From: JBHEPS01 sp046261635
GTDB taxonomy: Bacteria > Acidobacteriota > Thermoanaerobaculia > Gp7-AA8
Direction of reading: 5' to 3'
DNA: 6,597 bases
Assembly: GCA_046261635.1 (NCBI GenBank)
Contig: JBHEOL010000240.1
Location: 1 to 6,597 of the forward strand
The notes under the pieces were generated by a model, which saw only the letters and a program-made list of their open reading frames with translations, made no database searches and was not told the DNA's origin. The translations under genes were made by a program, and so were the position numbers. The number at the start of each line of letters is the position of its first letter. Within the stretch, counting starts at the first letter, position 1. This document shows positions 5,527-6,597 of the stretch, in pieces.

Positions 5527-6419
5527 GCGGTGAACACTCCCGTGCAGGCGATGAGCTCGGCTCCCCACGTTTCTGCCTGAGGGTCGTCCGAATGGGCGAA
5601 ATCTTCGATCCGGGCCCGATGGACGGGCACCTCGAACTCCGTCTCGATCGAGCTCAGCACTCGCTGGTCGACCCCGTTGCCGGAGACCCAGCTCTCGGTG
5701 ATCGAGCTCCATTCGAGGCGGCTCTTCATGTAACTGGCCGACAGCAGGATCTCCTGCTCGAGCGACCTCGAGCCGCTGAGCATCCTCGAACGGAGGAAGC
5801 GGGGAATCGCCCCGTGAAAGATCCCCATGGTGAACTCCGAGCCCGCGACATGGAGAAAGAGGCGATCCGCGGCGGGGTCGGCGACTCGCGCCGCGACGGC
5901 GTTCCATGCATTGACGCCGATCGGTTCGATCAGCGCCAGCGACATGCCGGCATTGCGGAAGGCGGATTCGATGGCGGTGAGCGTGGTTTCCATCGCGCCG
6001 ACCGCGAACACCTGCTGCCCGGTCCCGTTCTTCTGGAGCGGGACCCATGCGAAACGCACCTCTTCAGGCCGGACCGGGAGAGTGCGCTTCACCGCGAAGC
6101 GGACGAGCTCCACCTGCGGGGTCTCGCGATCTCCGGCCGACGGGAGGTCGAGCAGATTGAGTCTGAACCAGGAGTCGGGGAGGAGGAGCGAGACCCGCTC
6201 GACGCCCCCCAGGTCCTTCCGCGCCCGCGCCAGAACCTCGGTGAGGATCGCGGGGTTGGAGAGCCGGGGCGAGACGGGAGAATCGGCGAACGGAGGCTCG
6301 GCGAACCGGTAGCGGTGGAGCGATGTGACGTCGGCACCACGCCCGCTCTTCGCGAACCGGGTCGCGAGCAGTCCCTCGCCGTCGAGGACGAAAACTTCCG
6401 TTGGAAATCCGTTGGCCAT
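5523..6419 (-). CDS. pilM: Divergent PilM-like (actin-fold) platform protein
   Basis: This 298-residue protein has no membrane segment and is expected in the cytoplasm on the inner face of the membrane, bound to PilN. Support comes from position (directly between the ATPase and PilN) and a recognisable pattern: SLLLPDSWFRLNLLDLPS (77-94), then ELVRFAVKRTLPVRPEEVRFAW (104-125; key residues R107, K111, P115, P118), then a GMSLALIEPIGVNAWNAV segment (158-175) and a second-domain start RLFLHVAGSEFTMGIF (186-201). It is shorter than typical PilM (about 350). Its N-terminus (EVFVLDGEGLLATRF) lacks the usual nucleotide-binding DIGSSSVK loop, so ATP binding is doubtful. In this it resembles the GspL cytoplasmic domain, which has the actin fold but weak nucleotide use. 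The ATG at 6419 is in the same frame as the upstream gene, three nt after its stop, with no good ribosome site, so translation probably continues from the upstream gene. Confidence 0.8.
   Translation of the reverse strand: MANGFPTEVFVLDGEGLLATRFAKSGRGADVTSLHRYRFAEPPFADSPVSPRLSNPAILTEVLARARKDLGGVERVSLLLPDSWFRLNLLDLPSAGDRETPQVELVRFAVKRTLPVRPEEVRFAWVPLQKNGTGQQVFAVGAMETTLTAIESAFRNAGMSLALIEPIGVNAWNAVAARVADPAADRLFLHVAGSEFTMGIFHGAIPRFLRSRMLSGSRSLEQEILLSASYMKSRLEWSSITESWVSGNGVDQRVLSSIETEFEVPVHRARIEDFAHSDDPQAETWGAELIACTGVFTA
5537..5541 (-). promoter_or_regulatory. Ribosome-binding site supporting the TTG start of the PilN-like gene
   Basis: GGGAG on the minus strand lies inside the last codons of the PilM-like gene, ten nt before the TTG at 5526. 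The spacing is slightly long. It is the best Shine-Dalgarno match near this junction and supports a TTG start that overlaps the PilM stop. Confidence 0.5.
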
Positions 6420-6422
6420 AAG

Positions 6423-6597
6423 TCAATCGACGAACGTCACCTTGTTGATCTCGCGGAGCGTCGTCTTGCCTTCCCTCACTTTGGCGAGAGCGGCCTCGCG
6501 AAGAAAGATCATCCCCTCCTCCCGGGCGGCGTTCTTGATCTCCGAAGCGGGGCGGCGGTCGAGAATCATGCCGCGGATCCGGTCGGAAAGGTCGAGC
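6423..6597 (-). CDS. pilB: PilB/GspE-family assembly ATPase (C-terminal end only)
   Basis: Only the last 57 residues and the TGA stop are in the window; the rest lies beyond the right edge. The visible part reads LDLSDRIRGMILDRRPASEI, then a Gly-Met pair (residues 28-29 of the visible part), LREAALAKVREGKTTL and a final EINKVTF. This is the conserved C-terminal tail of PilB/GspE secretion ATPases: 'I...A...GM..L...GL.KV..G.TTLEEV.RVT'. The enzyme hydrolyses ATP to drive filament extension. The Walker motifs and the tetracysteine zinc site would be off the edge, so the choice between PilB and GspE (or a PilT-type) cannot be settled; the Lys-Val-x-x-Gly-x-Thr-Thr ending favours PilB/GspE over PilT. 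It is the first visible gene of this operon and lies 3 nt before the PilM-like gene, in the same frame. Confidence 0.85.
   Translation of the reverse strand, partial: LDLSDRIRGMILDRRPASEIKNAAREEGMIFLREAALAKVREGKTTLREINKVTFVD

Noticed and set aside
5527..6048. N-terminal extension of the PilN-like protein by 174 residues, possibly a fusion
   Set aside because: The extension lies in a second frame inside pilM, has Arg/Pro/Gly-rich composition without recognisable pattern, and the PilN features begin right after a TTG with a ribosome site.
6423..6597. Possible ATPase-PilM fusion broken by a stop codon, since both are in the same frame with only TGA and CTT between them
   Set aside because: The ATPase ends at its normal C-terminal tail and PilM starts with its own ATG. 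Separate proteins are the rule in these families, so close spacing is sufficient explanation.

Overview
All genes in this window lie on the minus strand and form one tightly packed operon, read from right to left. It encodes the core of a type IV filament machine (type IV pilus / type II secretion superfamily). The order is: end of a PilB/GspE assembly ATPase (6423-6597), PilM-like (5523-6419), PilN-like (4951-5526), PilO-like (4379-4954), PilP/GspC-like (3702-4382), a lipoprotein secretin (1209-3647), and three prepilin-like proteins (730-1212, 275-736, and 1-288, which runs off the left edge). Coding is nearly continuous. Most junctions overlap by 4 nt (TTGA or ATGA), and the only visible gap is 54 bp in front of the secretin gene. 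I found no RNA gene, mobile element, CRISPR array or terminator. The operon promoter must lie to the right of the window.

Organism: the sequence is GC-rich, and the layout mixes pilus-type inner-membrane parts (PilM/N/O) with GspG-type pseudopilins. The secretin has an N-terminal TPR region and a C-terminal cohesin-like domain. From memory this combination is most typical of Acidobacteriota, with some deltaproteobacterial-type lineages also possible. This is an inference from architecture, not a database match.

How the parts fit: the ATPase would drive filament growth in the cytoplasm. PilM (actin-like fold) with PilN and PilO (single-pass membrane proteins) would form the inner-membrane platform. 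The PilP/GspC-like protein would span the periplasm and contact the secretin, which forms the outer-membrane channel. The three prepilins would be cut by a prepilin peptidase (not in this window) and assembled into the filament.

The most unusual point is in the PilP/GspC-like protein. Its proline-rich linker is interrupted by a compact Asp/Asn-rich module with two cysteines that closely resembles a thrombospondin type 3 calcium-binding repeat. Also notable are the cohesin-like tail of the secretin, a third prepilin with Gly instead of the usual Glu at mature position 5, and PilM/PilN proteins that both lack the textbook sequence motifs of their families. I see a divergent filament/secretion machine with some unusual modules, not a wholly unknown system.
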